A stretch of DNA of 64,000 nt from Bacteroidota bacterium (GTDB taxonomy: Bacteria > Bacteroidota > Bacteroidia > CAIKAF01): contig JAEZEQ010000040.1 in the NCBI GenBank assembly GCA_023432985.1, positions 10,198-74,197 on the forward strand, written 5' to 3'. Below the pieces are notes generated by a model. The model was not told the origin of the DNA, searched no databases, and worked only from the letters and a program-made list of their open reading frames with translations. This document shows positions 1 through 8,648 of the stretch, in pieces. Positions within the stretch are counted from its first letter, which is position 1. Each line of letters starts with the position of its first letter. The translations under genes and the position numbers were made by a program.

Positions 1-39
1 TAACAATAAACACCCCCATACTCCAATCAGCCTTTTCAT
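1..39 (-). CDS. Start of a secreted protein, cut by the left edge
   Basis: Reading leftward from an ATG at 39-37 there are 13 open codons to the window edge, encoding MKRLIGVWGCLLL, which looks like the beginning of a signal peptide (Lys-Arg followed by a hydrophobic stretch). The ATG overlaps the TGA stop of the upstream gene as ATGA, and an AGGAGG-like sequence (48-42 on the minus strand) sits just before it, so the two genes are probably translationally coupled. The Cys at codon 10 could also be a lipobox Cys, but too little is visible to say. Product unknown; that it is a real gene is inferred from the coupling and the signal-like residues. Confidence 0.5.
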   Translation of the reverse strand, partial: MKRLIGVWGCLLL

Positions 40-881
40 AAATCCTCCTTTCTTCCCTTGGAACGGGATTTTGATTTCTCTGTCTTTCGAAGACGTGCAT
101 CCAATTGCAATATATAGAGGTGCAACTCCTCCACTTTACGCAATAATTGCAGATTCATCTCCATCAGGTTCACACTCGAGCGGGCCAATACCTCCGTTTC
201 AGATTCTATATGAGGCAAATGTTTGTTGGTGGCAATAAAACTGCGTAAAGAATCTAAAGGCATTAAAGCATAGCTTTCATTAAAAACAGAATCGCACCAA
301 CTGTTGATATTCACTTCTATTTCCTGCGCATAAAGTTTGCCCGAAACGCCCATCAATGCATCCTGGGGTACACATTCCGACCCGACGGATACTTTCCCGT
401 CATTACGTAAATAGAGTACATAATTCTTGAATCCATTACCTCCGTTGCCATCATCACTGAGCCAAGGTTTCCAGAAATTCATCCCACCGGGTTGATCGCC
501 CTGAGGAGGTAAATATTCGAGTCCATACTGCATATAATAAGGAAAATTCGTATTTACATCATGGGTCCAATACATATTGGCATTGAAATTCTTATCTCCT
601 TCCATCAGTAAATTCCCACCCCTTACATGCAATAATTCCACCGGCTTTTGCGTACCTATACCCCAATTTCCCAATTGTCCGTCCACTACCCCTCTGGGCA
701 CATTGTCGGTATAAAATACAATGGGATTTGGCGTGGTAAAACCCAGTCCCCCCGTTGCTCCAACCGGATAGGCACTGTTTAAATCGAGATTCCATGTGCC
801 CACTTGCGCATGCAGGAATCCCATGCTACATATCCATAATAGGAATGCACTCTTCAATTCTTTGTTCCATCTTGTTTTCAT
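36..881 (-). CDS. Secreted protein with Bacteroidota tail-fibre-like C-terminus
   Basis: A 281-residue protein with a signal peptide ending near residue 25 (hydrophobic core, then HAQ). The middle carries phrases seen in Bacteroidota structural repeat proteins (NWGIGTQKPVELLHVRG at about 73-89, 'works like ID/first case of a test object'). The C-terminal 90 residues hold the pattern W-C-D-x-V-F ... L-M-P-L-x-x-L ... N-K-H-L-P-x-I ... EMN-LLRKVEELHLYI, a recurring Bacteroidota C-terminal module related to the chaperone-like ends of phage tail fibres, finishing in a short coiled coil and a Lys/Arg-rich tail. Function unknown. It is followed directly by another secreted gene (ATGA overlap) and preceded by a 196-bp leader with clustered TTGCAAG repeats. 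The family resemblance is from memory of the motif; no enzymatic residues are seen. Confidence 0.75.
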   Translation of the reverse strand: MKTRWNKELKSAFLLWICSMGFLHAQVGTWNLDLNSAYPVGATGGLGFTTPNPIVFYTDNVPRGVVDGQLGNWGIGTQKPVELLHVRGGNLLMEGDKNFNANMYWTHDVNTNFPYYMQYGLEYLPPQGDQPGGMNFWKPWLSDDGNGGNGFKNYVLYLRNDGKVSVGSECVPQDALMGVSGKLYAQEIEVNINSWCDSVFNESYALMPLDSLRSFIATNKHLPHIESETEVLARSSVNLMEMNLQLLRKVEELHLYILQLDARLRKTEKSKSRSKGRKEDL

Positions 882-954
882 AGTTACTCGTTTTAGATTA
901 GATGTGCAATTTCCCCCTCTTTTCTATGGAGACAAAAACACGTAAACGACTGTG

Positions 955-1010
955 TTGCAAGACTTGCAAGAAGGATGCAGATTAAGAAAACCTATTGCAA
1001 TTCATGCAAG
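955..1010. repeat. Cluster of TTGCAAG repeats upstream of the secreted-protein gene
   Basis: TTGCAAG occurs at 955-961 and 964-970, and the related TTGCAA and ATGCAAG at 995-1000 and 1004-1010; a partial copy ATGCAG is at 975-980. Within each pair the spacing is 9 bp, and the two pairs are exactly 40 bp apart. The copy at 963-970 is the palindrome CTTGCAAG. The cluster lies upstream of a weak -7-like box (TGTTTTTG, minus strand, 940-933), so it is placed to act as a regulator-binding array for the gene ending at 36. The protein that binds it is not known. Confidence 0.45.
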
Positions 1011-1030
1011 AATGTTGACTTTTCTGCAAA

Positions 1031-1058
1031 AAAAAAGAGGTCAAACGACCTCTTTTTT
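1031..1058 (-). terminator. Rho-independent terminator of the PpiD-like gene
   Basis: Perfect inverted repeat GAGGTC (1037-1042) / GACCTC (1047-1052) with loop AAAC, extended by six A on the left and six T on the right, giving a 12-bp stem followed by U-rich RNA in either direction. It lies 20 bp beyond the stop codon at 1078, so it mainly ends the minus-strand ppiD-like transcript. Confidence 0.85.
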
Positions 1059-1077
1059 CTTTATTTAAATTTTATAT

Positions 1078-3234
1078 TTATTGATATAATTTATATCGCA
1101 TATCACGTGCATGTGCATCACTCAATAATACAGTTTGTAAGCTATTCATAGCTTGTTGCACCAACATGGAAGCAAACTGACGTTTCATCGCCCCATCAAA
1201 TACCGGAGGCGCTGTACCAACGGTTTTGGAATCAACCACCAATACATATACTCCACCGCGACCAATTACAGGTCCGGCCAATTTTCCACTCGGCGCACCG
1301 GCGGCATAACCCAATACGGCTGCGTCATTTCCTAATCCGGCCACACTGTATGAATTCATGTTTACAACTCCGCTCGACATTACGGCTGTATTCATTTGCG
1401 AAGCCAGGTCTTCTATTTTCCCGCTACCCATTGCCGATTTCAATTGCTCGGATAATGTAATGCCTTTTTTATCTCTTTTGGCAAAATTTTCGAAACTTGG
1501 ATCTCCTTTTAATTCTGACAATTCGGGTATACCCGGCTTACGAGCATTTGACACGGCAGCCACAACATAATTATTTCCCAATAATTCTAAATCGCCAACC
1601 TTACCTTTCTCATTCGAAAATGCCCAGTATACCATTTTGCGCGAATTGTCTATTCCGGTTAAACCAGTTCCGGATTCACGCAATAAATCTTCACGAATTA
1701 AATATTTTCCGGTTTTTTGCAATCTGTCAAAATCTTCAGGGGTCTTAGCTTCAGCTATAAATTCATTGGCTTGTCCGAAGGCAATACCCTGACCATCTTC
1801 ACTGTGTATTTCTTTATGCACAAATGCCATTTCTACTTGCTTAGAAGCAGAGGTTTTGGCTTCTACATGCACTATAGCAAATCCAGATGGCAAACTCACC
1901 ATGTCTATTGCTCCTGTATTCATCGCAAATATACTGTCGAATATAGGGGCTTGTGCAATCATATCCCAGGTAATCCATCCTCCGGCTTGTACAAAACCTG
2001 AATCTGCTTTTAATGCCGGATCATCATTGTATTCTGCCGCTAATTGCTTCACTGATACACCTCCCTTTGCCAAGGCAAATATAGAATCGGCTTTGGCCGA
2101 TGCATTAGGCATTTCGGCACCGTTGGCATCCATGGAAGCTATAAATACCATTCTGGCTCTTGCACTGTCCGGCAACATGCGCTCGCCTGTTTTCTTGGCT
2201 AAAACGTATGAACTGCCATCTAAATATGGTCCGAATACAGACCCCGTAGCAGCCTGAAAAGCCAAAGAATCAATGGCCGAAATCAACATGCCTTTTTTAT
2301 AATAACCCGGCTCACGACGTATATCGGAATGCTCGTTTACAAAATAAAGTGCATTCTCGTTTGTGATAAATTCTTCTTTCAATTCTGATACAGAAGCTAA
2401 AGCCTGCGCTGAATCAGCAGCAGATGGAACAATACGAAATACACCGTACTTCACATAACGAACTGCTTCCGAGCTTTTAAATAAATGCTTGTATTTAGCA
2501 TATGACGCTTTATAATCAGCATCATCAAGAACTACAGAACTGTCAGGAATTTCGAAATAATTCTTGGCAACAAATCGGAATGAAAAGGTGGTTCCATCGT
2601 TCACAAACTGATTCTTAAGCTCGGTAGAGGTTACCTGTATCCCTTTTTCAATTAAGGTGGTATACTTGGTCAACGCTCTATTCTGAGCAACCTGATCTTC
2701 AAATGTTCTCCATTGCTTACGTTGCATTTCCCATTCGGCCAACTGGTCTTCAGGCACTGATGACTCATCAATAAACATATTGATGGTCTGCTCTAAAGCC
2801 TGATAGTTGAACATGCCCGTTGCCGGATCGGTAAATTGCTGACGCACATTCTGATCGATAAATACACCACTGAATGCATCCTTTAATTCCTCATCCGAAA
2901 CGCTTATCCCCAACTCGGCTAAACGCGGTGCATATACATATTTATACTGATACTCTCCCCACAATTGCTCCTCTATAGATTTACGCACCTCTTCGGTAAA
3001 TTCCATTTCCGGATTCAATTGTTGATAATATCTTTCTAGATTTTCTAAATCAACCGAGTATCGATCGGCCTTAATTTCTTCACCGCCCATAATACCCACG
3101 GTATTTTGTTCGCTGTTAAAAAAATAAGCGCCGCTGGTTAACAAATCGCCTAAAATAAACGCCAATAGCGCCATTCCTACGAATACAATCATAAGAACGC
3201 CCATGCGATTTCGAATCTTTCCAATAACTGCCAT
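1078..3234 (-). CDS. ppiD: PpiD-like membrane-anchored peptidyl-prolyl isomerase / chaperone
   Basis: A 718-residue protein that should fold proteins leaving the Sec translocon. Residues 1-12 are basic, and residues 13-32 form one transmembrane anchor; the rest is periplasmic. A SurA/PpiD N-terminal-like helical domain covers roughly 35-240. A parvulin-type domain covers roughly 350-462: it keeps the order of the fold (QLAAEYNDDPALKADSGFV near 397, then GGW) although several active-site residues are not the usual ones, so it may be a chaperone more than an isomerase. The length and single N-terminal anchor fit the PpiD/SurA_N_3 family of Bacteroidota. It is monocistronic, with its own terminator downstream and a divergent gene upstream. 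The ATG start is supported by the immediate basic-hydrophobic anchor. Confidence 0.88.
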   Translation of the reverse strand: MAVIGKIRNRMGVLMIVFVGMALLAFILGDLLTSGAYFFNSEQNTVGIMGGEEIKADRYSVDLENLERYYQQLNPEMEFTEEVRKSIEEQLWGEYQYKYVYAPRLAELGISVSDEELKDAFSGVFIDQNVRQQFTDPATGMFNYQALEQTINMFIDESSVPEDQLAEWEMQRKQWRTFEDQVAQNRALTKYTTLIEKGIQVTSTELKNQFVNDGTTFSFRFVAKNYFEIPDSSVVLDDADYKASYAKYKHLFKSSEAVRYVKYGVFRIVPSAADSAQALASVSELKEEFITNENALYFVNEHSDIRREPGYYKKGMLISAIDSLAFQAATGSVFGPYLDGSSYVLAKKTGERMLPDSARARMVFIASMDANGAEMPNASAKADSIFALAKGGVSVKQLAAEYNDDPALKADSGFVQAGGWITWDMIAQAPIFDSIFAMNTGAIDMVSLPSGFAIVHVEAKTSASKQVEMAFVHKEIHSEDGQGIAFGQANEFIAEAKTPEDFDRLQKTGKYLIREDLLRESGTGLTGIDNSRKMVYWAFSNEKGKVGDLELLGNNYVVAAVSNARKPGIPELSELKGDPSFENFAKRDKKGITLSEQLKSAMGSGKIEDLASQMNTAVMSSGVVNMNSYSVAGLGNDAAVLGYAAGAPSGKLAGPVIGRGGVYVLVVDSKTVGTAPPVFDGAMKRQFASMLVQQAMNSLQTVLLSDAHARDMRYKLYQ

Positions 3235-3263
3235 AAATATAGTTCTATTCAGAATTTAGGGGG

Positions 3264-3271
3264 CGAATATA
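3264..3271 (-). promoter_or_regulatory. Candidate -7 box of ppiD
   Basis: On the minus strand TATATTCG, one base off the Bacteroidota -7 consensus TAnnTTTG, about 30 nt before the ppiD ATG. No convincing -33 TTG is at the right distance, so confidence is modest. Confidence 0.4.
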
Positions 3272-3458
3272 CATGCAAATTTTCTAAATCAGAAATTTTA
3301 TTCTATTTCATTTTATCGCCACTGCTTTTTCTTTTTTTTTTAATTTTACACACTCCCATTTTCTAGTCCATACACACTTTCTTATCCTGAACGGCTTTTG
3401 TTTTTTGCATTTTAATAGCTTTTACGGAATTTAATTTCCCCAATAGACGAAAAATTTG

Positions 3459-3466
3459 GACTTTTG
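3459..3466 (+). promoter_or_regulatory. Candidate -7 box of the helicase gene, 7 nt before the ATG
   Basis: GACTTTTG matches TAnnTTTG except the first base. Its final G is 7 nt before the ATG at 3473, so the transcript would start at or next to the start codon. A TTG inside this box is in frame with the gene and can be mistaken for the start. Confidence 0.5.
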
Positions 3467-3472
3467 CATGCT

Positions 3473-5761
3473 ATGATTTCTCGTGATACAAATTGGCTCA
3501 ATGAACTGAATGATATTCAGCGCGAAGCCGTAACTCATATAGACGGACCATCTATGATTATTGCCGGCGCAGGTTCCGGTAAGACCCGCGTTATAACCTA
3601 TAGAATCGCTTATCTCCTCAGTCAAGGTGTCGACGCTTTTCAAATTCTTTCGCTCACTTTTACCAATAAAGCTGCCCGCGAAATGAAAGAACGTATCGTG
3701 AAAATTACCGGTGAAAAGGAGGCTAAAAATTTATGGATGGGTACTTTTCACTCTATTTTTTCCCGTATTCTGCGCGTGGAAGCGGAAAAAATTAATTACA
3801 ATACCAATTTCACTATCTACGATACGGAAGACAGCAGAAGCCTTATCCGATCTATTCTTAAAGAAATGAACCTCGATGATAAGGTCTATAAACCCAATCA
3901 GGTTCAAGCCCGCATCTCGGAGTCGAAAAATAAACTGATCTCCGCTACCGCATACCTACAAAATGAACATATTATTGCGGATGACTATGCCAATGGTAAA
4001 CCCAAATTAGGCGAAATTTATATGGCATACCAAAAAAGATTATTCAAATCTTCGGCCATGGATTTCGATGATCTGCTCTTTAAAACATACGAACTATTCC
4101 ACCGATTCCCCGAAGTACTCCATAAATACCAACAGCGTTTCAAATATATTATGGTCGATGAGTACCAAGACACAAACTTTGCTCAGTATATTATCATTAA
4201 ACTCCTCGCCGACCTTCACCATAACCTGTGTGTAGTGGGCGATGACGCTCAAAGTATTTACGCCTTCCGCGGAGCTAGTATCGAAAATATCCTGAATTTC
4301 GAAAAGGATTATCCCAATGTGCGAACCTTTAAACTCGAACAAAACTACCGAAGTACACAACATATCGTAGAAGGTGCAAATACCATCATCCGAAATAATA
4401 AATTCCAACTCAAGAAAAATGTATTTACGGAAAATGAATCGGGAGATAAAATTGCTCTCTATAAAGCCCAAAGCGATAATGAAGAAGGACGCCTTGTGGC
4501 TCAACTGATTTTTGAGGAAAAGAATAATACGCATTGCCCCAATAAGGATTTTGCCATTCTCTATCGCACCAACTCTCAAAGCCGTAGCATGGAGGAAGCT
4601 CTCCGTAAAATGAATATCCCCTACAGGGTTTACGGTGGAGTAAGCTTTTACCAACGCAAGGAAATTAAAGACCTTTTGTCTTATTTCAGATTGGCGCTGA
4701 ATTTTAAAGATGAAGAAGCGCTGAAAAGGGTTATCAACTACCCCACTCGAGGCATAGGAAATACTACGGTCGAAAAATTAACCGTATTGGCCGATAAACA
4801 TAATACGGATATGTTTACTGTCGCCGCGAATATTCAACGCGTCCCCGAAAATGGGATCAATGCCGGCACTCAGTCTAAACTGAATCAATTCACTACGATG
4901 ATTCAAAGTTTTGCCATTCAGGTCAAAAATCGAAATGCCTACGATGCCGCACAAACTATAGCTTCCGAAAGTAAAATCCTCAAAGATCTCTTCGACGATA
5001 AAACCCCCGAAGGTGTTAGTCGCTACGAAAATATAATGGAATTACTCAATGGTATTAAGGAGTTTAGCGAAACCCCAAATGAAGACGGCGAACTCCAAAC
5101 CCTGGATAAATTTATGGCCGATGTAGCCCTGCTTACGGACGCCGATAAGGACGATGATAACGACGATAAGGTAAGCCTTATGACCATCCACAGTGCGAAA
5201 GGACTCGAATTCCCCCACGTCTTTGTTGTGGGTATGGAAGAAAATCTATTCCCGTCTCAACTTTCTTCAACCTCGCGAAGCGAACTCGAAGAGGAAAGAC
5301 GCCTGTTTTATGTCGCCCTCACACGCGCCATGACCAAGGTAAACCTTTCTTATGCCCAATCCAGATACCGCTGGGGGCAATTATCTTTTACCGAACCCAG
5401 CCGCTTTTTGTCGGAACTTGATCCCAAATTGCTCGATGTGAAATTTGCTCAACATGGTCCCAAAAAGGATAACTCAAATCTCGACCAAATGCGCGAAAAT
5501 TGGGGCGGAAAAATGAGCTATAACTACTCTAAACCTCCACAATCTTCTACGCCCAAAGCAGACGAGAAATCTGATTTTATCCCCGATAATCCCAAAATTT
5601 TCAAAGAAGGAATGGTCGTACTCCACCAACGATTCGGCAAAGGAACCATTCTCTCGCTCGAAGGTTCGGGTAATGATCGATTGGCTACTATCCGCTTCGA
5701 TAATGCCGGCGAGAAAAAATTATTGCTCAAATTTGCAAAGCTTAAATCTTTTGAATCTTAA
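3473..5761 (+). CDS. uvrD: UvrD/PcrA-type superfamily 1A DNA helicase
   Basis: A 762-residue 3'-5' helicase for repair and removal of DNA-bound proteins. Visible motifs are the Q-motif region (LNDIQREAV near 13), Walker A AGAGSGKT (31-38), motif Ia LTFTNKAAREM, motif II VDEYQDTN, motif III GDDAQSIYAFRGA, motif IV QNYRSTQ, motif V MTIHSAKGLEF and motif VI EERRLFYVALTRA. A C-terminal tail of about 120 residues ends in a Tudor-like segment (VLHQRFGKGTI...), as in PcrA. The in-frame TTG at 3464 lies inside the -7 box, so ATG 3473 is taken as start. The stop codon shares the bases TTAA with the stop of the convergent DUF417 gene. Apart from the leaderless look, it is a standard member. Confidence 0.95.
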   Translation: MISRDTNWLNELNDIQREAVTHIDGPSMIIAGAGSGKTRVITYRIAYLLSQGVDAFQILSLTFTNKAAREMKERIVKITGEKEAKNLWMGTFHSIFSRILRVEAEKINYNTNFTIYDTEDSRSLIRSILKEMNLDDKVYKPNQVQARISESKNKLISATAYLQNEHIIADDYANGKPKLGEIYMAYQKRLFKSSAMDFDDLLFKTYELFHRFPEVLHKYQQRFKYIMVDEYQDTNFAQYIIIKLLADLHHNLCVVGDDAQSIYAFRGASIENILNFEKDYPNVRTFKLEQNYRSTQHIVEGANTIIRNNKFQLKKNVFTENESGDKIALYKAQSDNEEGRLVAQLIFEEKNNTHCPNKDFAILYRTNSQSRSMEEALRKMNIPYRVYGGVSFYQRKEIKDLLSYFRLALNFKDEEALKRVINYPTRGIGNTTVEKLTVLADKHNTDMFTVAANIQRVPENGINAGTQSKLNQFTTMIQSFAIQVKNRNAYDAAQTIASESKILKDLFDDKTPEGVSRYENIMELLNGIKEFSETPNEDGELQTLDKFMADVALLTDADKDDDNDDKVSLMTIHSAKGLEFPHVFVVGMEENLFPSQLSSTSRSELEEERRLFYVALTRAMTKVNLSYAQSRYRWGQLSFTEPSRFLSELDPKLLDVKFAQHGPKKDNSNLDQMRENWGGKMSYNYSKPPQSSTPKADEKSDFIPDNPKIFKEGMVVLHQRFGKGTILSLEGSGNDRLATIRFDNAGEKKLLLKFAKLKSFES

Positions 5762-6378
5762 GCACTTTTCAATATGCTTTGAGAGGAATCCTGTGCTATT
5801 ACGAATGCCGCAGCTAGCATTATGATGTCTTTTATTACCAAACGTCCCGCACCGGATAAATAAGGAAATCCATACTGCGGTGTTGGTCCGTCCCCACCCA
5901 AATTAGGCACATATACCTCGGGCGTAGTAATCAGAAAGGAAAGGGTTACTATAGACATTATTATGGTCAGTACAGCCCCCAGCAATCCCACCCGGGGATA
6001 CCAAATCCCCAGTAGAACCAATATGCCGAATAACACAATAACGCTTCCTAATCCATAGGAAAAAATATAGGTATTGTTGGATGTATGCCAGGCAATATTC
6101 TTGTGTATTACCTTGCCTTCAGGGTTTTTATGTAAGGTATAAGCCGGCACTAATTTCCCATTTGCATCGGCCATTTGTTCACCCGAATGTGCATAGAAAA
6201 ATTTCATGAAGGGACTATTGGTCACAAAGGGAACAATTCCGTCGGCTTCATACTGAAATGCCTTCAATCCCCCTATCCACGCCATTACCACAAAAATGGA
6301 AATACGCAATAAATGTACCTGATTCATAGGAATCGATACGAAAAAATGAGCCGCTTTTTGAATCCATGTATTTTTCAT
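5758..6378 (-). CDS. DUF417 / YkgB (RclC-like) inner membrane protein
   Basis: A 206-residue protein with about four transmembrane helices (near 22-40, 105-130, 135-155 and 185-200) and a soluble loop between the first two. The pattern RISIFVVMAWIGGLKAF and the ending G-R-L-V-I-K-D-I-I-M-L fit the DUF417 family, whose E. coli member RclC belongs to the reactive-chlorine resistance operon. No redox partner lies next to it, so a stress role here is only inference. ATG 6378 is preferred to an in-frame TTG two codons upstream. A TATTTTCG box lies about 18 nt before the start. It is convergent with uvrD, the two stops sharing four bases. Confidence 0.8.
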   Translation of the reverse strand: MKNTWIQKAAHFFVSIPMNQVHLLRISIFVVMAWIGGLKAFQYEADGIVPFVTNSPFMKFFYAHSGEQMADANGKLVPAYTLHKNPEGKVIHKNIAWHTSNNTYIFSYGLGSVIVLFGILVLLGIWYPRVGLLGAVLTIIMSIVTLSFLITTPEVYVPNLGGDGPTPQYGFPYLSGAGRLVIKDIIMLAAAFVIAQDSSQSILKSA

Positions 6379-6453
6379 ACGCAATGTTTACGAACGAAAA
6401 TACATGTATCTTTCTAATGGAAAAATTACTTAACGCAGTTTTAGCTTTTATTT

Positions 6454-6579
6454 GGGCGGCATCAAGGCTTATCTCCTTTTTACCCCCTTCTCTCGCTTTC
6501 CGCTTCTAGTGCTGCGCAGCTATACGCTGCAATCGAGGCCGTGGCTCAACCCCATTTCCAATTTCAGCCCTTTAGCCCC
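6454..6579. other. GC-rich, hairpin-containing noncoding element
   Basis: Between the DUF417 gene and aroF lie 264 bp with no credible gene. The part from GGGCGGC (6454-6460) to TTAGCCCC (6572-6579) is more GC-rich than its flanks and contains the perfect palindrome GCTGCGCAGC (6511-6520) and the hairpin GCAGC-TATAC-GCTGC (6516-6530). It begins with GGGCG like the element at 61804 and may be a related intergenic repeat, or it may end the aroF transcript, for which no other terminator is visible. Confidence 0.4.
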
Positions 6580-6642
6580 TGCTCAATAAAAATTTTACAG
6601 TCCGAGAAATGGGAATATTTTCTAATTAAAAACCCTCGATCT

Positions 6643-7641
6643 TTATACCATACGATAACCTACGGCTTGACCTACGGCTTGCAGACTATCATACAAAGCA
6701 ATAAACTCATCGTGATTCAATTGCTGCGAAGCATCAGATAAAGCCACTTTCGGATTGGGATGGGTCTCTATCAATAAACCATCTATACCCATAGCCATAC
6801 ATGCACGGGTTAAATCCGGAACTCCGTATGCATATCCCATGGCATGACTCGGATCTAGTATCACGGGCAAATTGGTATGCTCCTTCAAATAGGCTACCCC
6901 ACACAAATCAAGCGTAAATCTTGTTTTGGTTTCAAAGGTACGTATGCCTCGTTCACATAATACTACATTGGGATTTCCTCCGCTTAATACAAATTCTGCA
7001 GCCTGCACAAATTCCTGCAAGGTGCTGCCGAAGCCCCTCTTTAATAATACCGGCTTTTTTACCTGACCGCAACGACGTAATATACCCTGGTCGTACATGG
7101 CCTTAGCTCCTACTTGTATAATATCGGTATACTCAATTACATCATCTACATGCGAGGCATCGCGAACTTCGGTTATCACTTTCAATCCGTATTTTTCACG
7201 CATTTGCGCCAAGAGTTTCAATCCCTCTAAACCCAATCCCTGAAAAGAATAGGGCGAAGTACGCGGCTTATAACAACCGGCTCTTAAAATGCCTATATTT
7301 TTGGATTTACATAATTCTGCACTTTGGGTAATTTGCTCGAGACTCTCTACCGAACAAGGTCCGGTTATCATCACCGTATTACGTGTTTCTCCCCCAATTT
7401 TGGCAAAACCTAAATCTATCTCTCTCCGATCTTTTCGGTATTCTTTCGATGCCAATTGTATATCGCTCGAGGTAATAAATGAGGTCTCTGTATAAGCCGC
7501 CAATGATTCCGGCAACACTTTTACCGAAGAGGCCGAAACCAAAATGAAACGCCCCTCTTCTTCAAATACGATACAACGTGCCTGCTCGGCTAATTCAATT
7601 GCCTGCGAAGCTTCTATTTCCTTTTTTAACTCTATGACCAT
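6643..7641 (-). CDS. aroF: DAHP synthase (3-deoxy-7-phosphoheptulonate synthase), AroF/type I-beta
   Basis: A 332-residue enzyme joining phosphoenolpyruvate and erythrose 4-phosphate in the first step of the shikimate pathway. An N-terminal ferredoxin-like segment (about 1-70) precedes the barrel, as in the Bacillus/Thermotoga class that is controlled through added domains. Diagnostic motifs are GPCSVES (94-100), the RAGCYKPRTSPYSFQG loop (120-135), KRGF (201-204), DPSH (263-266) and ETHPNP (292-297), holding the metal-binding Cys, His, Glu and Asp. It has no chorismate mutase domain. The ATG overlaps the stop of the RPE-CBS gene as TAATG, indicating coupled translation in the operon usp - RPE-CBS - aroF. 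Confidence 0.94.
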   Translation of the reverse strand: MVIELKKEIEASQAIELAEQARCIVFEEEGRFILVSASSVKVLPESLAAYTETSFITSSDIQLASKEYRKDRREIDLGFAKIGGETRNTVMITGPCSVESLEQITQSAELCKSKNIGILRAGCYKPRTSPYSFQGLGLEGLKLLAQMREKYGLKVITEVRDASHVDDVIEYTDIIQVGAKAMYDQGILRRCGQVKKPVLLKRGFGSTLQEFVQAAEFVLSGGNPNVVLCERGIRTFETKTRFTLDLCGVAYLKEHTNLPVILDPSHAMGYAYGVPDLTRACMAMGIDGLLIETHPNPKVALSDASQQLNHDEFIALYDSLQAVGQAVGYRMV

Positions 7642-8645
7642 TATTCTCCCTTTATTAATTGCTGAAATGTTAATGCTCCGGTTAATTCATGGGCCTGATT
7701 GACAACCGGAAGGTACAATACAGGAAATTCGGCTGATTTTACATGGGATAACATCTCTCCTACCTGCATATTTTCTGTACATGTAAACGGATGCGGATTG
7801 ACAAAATCCTCTTTGACAATATTCTCTATTTTTCCGCCTCTCTTTATCAAGGCCCGACGTAAATCGGCATTGGTCGTCATCCCACACAATTGACCGGAAT
7901 GATCGGTATAAAACATAAAGCCGAATCTATATTTTTCTATCATCTCTACCGCTGCAAAAAAATCGGCATTCTCTATAGACATAACGGGAATTTCGTCCAA
8001 AGGCATCATGAAATCTTTTACTTCAAAAGCACCGTGTATCTCTCTGTGTAATAAATCCAACATGGCCAAAGCCGGATTCTCATGTCGTACTAAAAATGAG
8101 CCCGATATAATACAATCTACACCCAACGTACGCAAAATAAACGAGACTTCCCCGTTCACCCCACCATCAACATGCACACGGGCTGCAGGAAAACGGTTCT
8201 TAAATGAACGAATTTTTCTGAAATTTACCGGATCGAAATAACCTCCGCTCTTCCCCGGTGTGGTGGCCATAAATAAAACATGTCTGCACTTTTTATAATA
8301 AGGCTCAAATGCCCGCCAATCGGTTTCTGATACTATACTTATTCCGGTTTTACTATGAGCGAAAACAGGATAATCGAAACCCTCCGGTAAATCTTCCAGT
8401 TGAAATTGAACGTATTCGGGCTTATGCTTTTCTATTAATGGTATAAAGAGCTCGGGACGCGAACTGATTATATGTAAATCAATAGGCAAGGCCGTATAAC
8501 GACGAATCTCTTCTATCTTTTCAAATAGCTCCGGCTCGTCTGAACAATCAACATGCAACATGTCGACCTTACATAACTCCAGCATTTTCACAACCTCCTT
8601 CAAGGGTAGATTTGTATTGCTGAATACCGAAGCGCTTACTTTCAT
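7641..8645 (-). CDS. Ribulose-phosphate 3-epimerase-like barrel fused to a CBS pair
   Basis: A 334-residue fusion. Residues 1-205 are a ribulose-phosphate 3-epimerase type TIM barrel: H31 and D33 (MLHVDCSD), H58 (DLHII) and D160 (HVDGGV) match the four metal ligands/catalytic residues of the family, and TTPGKSGG (128-135) replaces the usual phosphate loop NPGFGGQ. Residues 210-334 are two CBS modules, joined as in the KpsF/KdsD arabinose-5-phosphate isomerases, where they bind nucleotides or control activity. What is seen: intact catalytic ligands and a CBS tail. What is inferred: an epimerase of a sugar phosphate regulated by a nucleotide. Because it is coupled to DAHP synthase, it may adjust erythrose-4-phosphate supply through the pentose phosphate pathway. 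A non-epimerase aldolase-like role cannot be excluded. Confidence 0.82.
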   Translation of the reverse strand: MKVSASVFSNTNLPLKEVVKMLELCKVDMLHVDCSDEPELFEKIEEIRRYTALPIDLHIISSRPELFIPLIEKHKPEYVQFQLEDLPEGFDYPVFAHSKTGISIVSETDWRAFEPYYKKCRHVLFMATTPGKSGGYFDPVNFRKIRSFKNRFPAARVHVDGGVNGEVSFILRTLGVDCIISGSFLVRHENPALAMLDLLHREIHGAFEVKDFMMPLDEIPVMSIENADFFAAVEMIEKYRFGFMFYTDHSGQLCGMTTNADLRRALIKRGGKIENIVKEDFVNPHPFTCTENMQVGEMLSHVKSAEFPVLYLPVVNQAHELTGALTFQQLIKGE

Positions 8646-8648
8646 TTT

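Noticed and set aside
4094..4654. Long antisense frames inside uvrD and other genes
   Set aside because: They are mirror frames of strongly coding sequence, with no promoter or ribosome context of their own.
6541..6741. A 66-codon plus-strand reading frame before the end of aroF
   Set aside because: It lies in the GC-rich element and over the antisense of aroF, has no start context and an unnatural composition.
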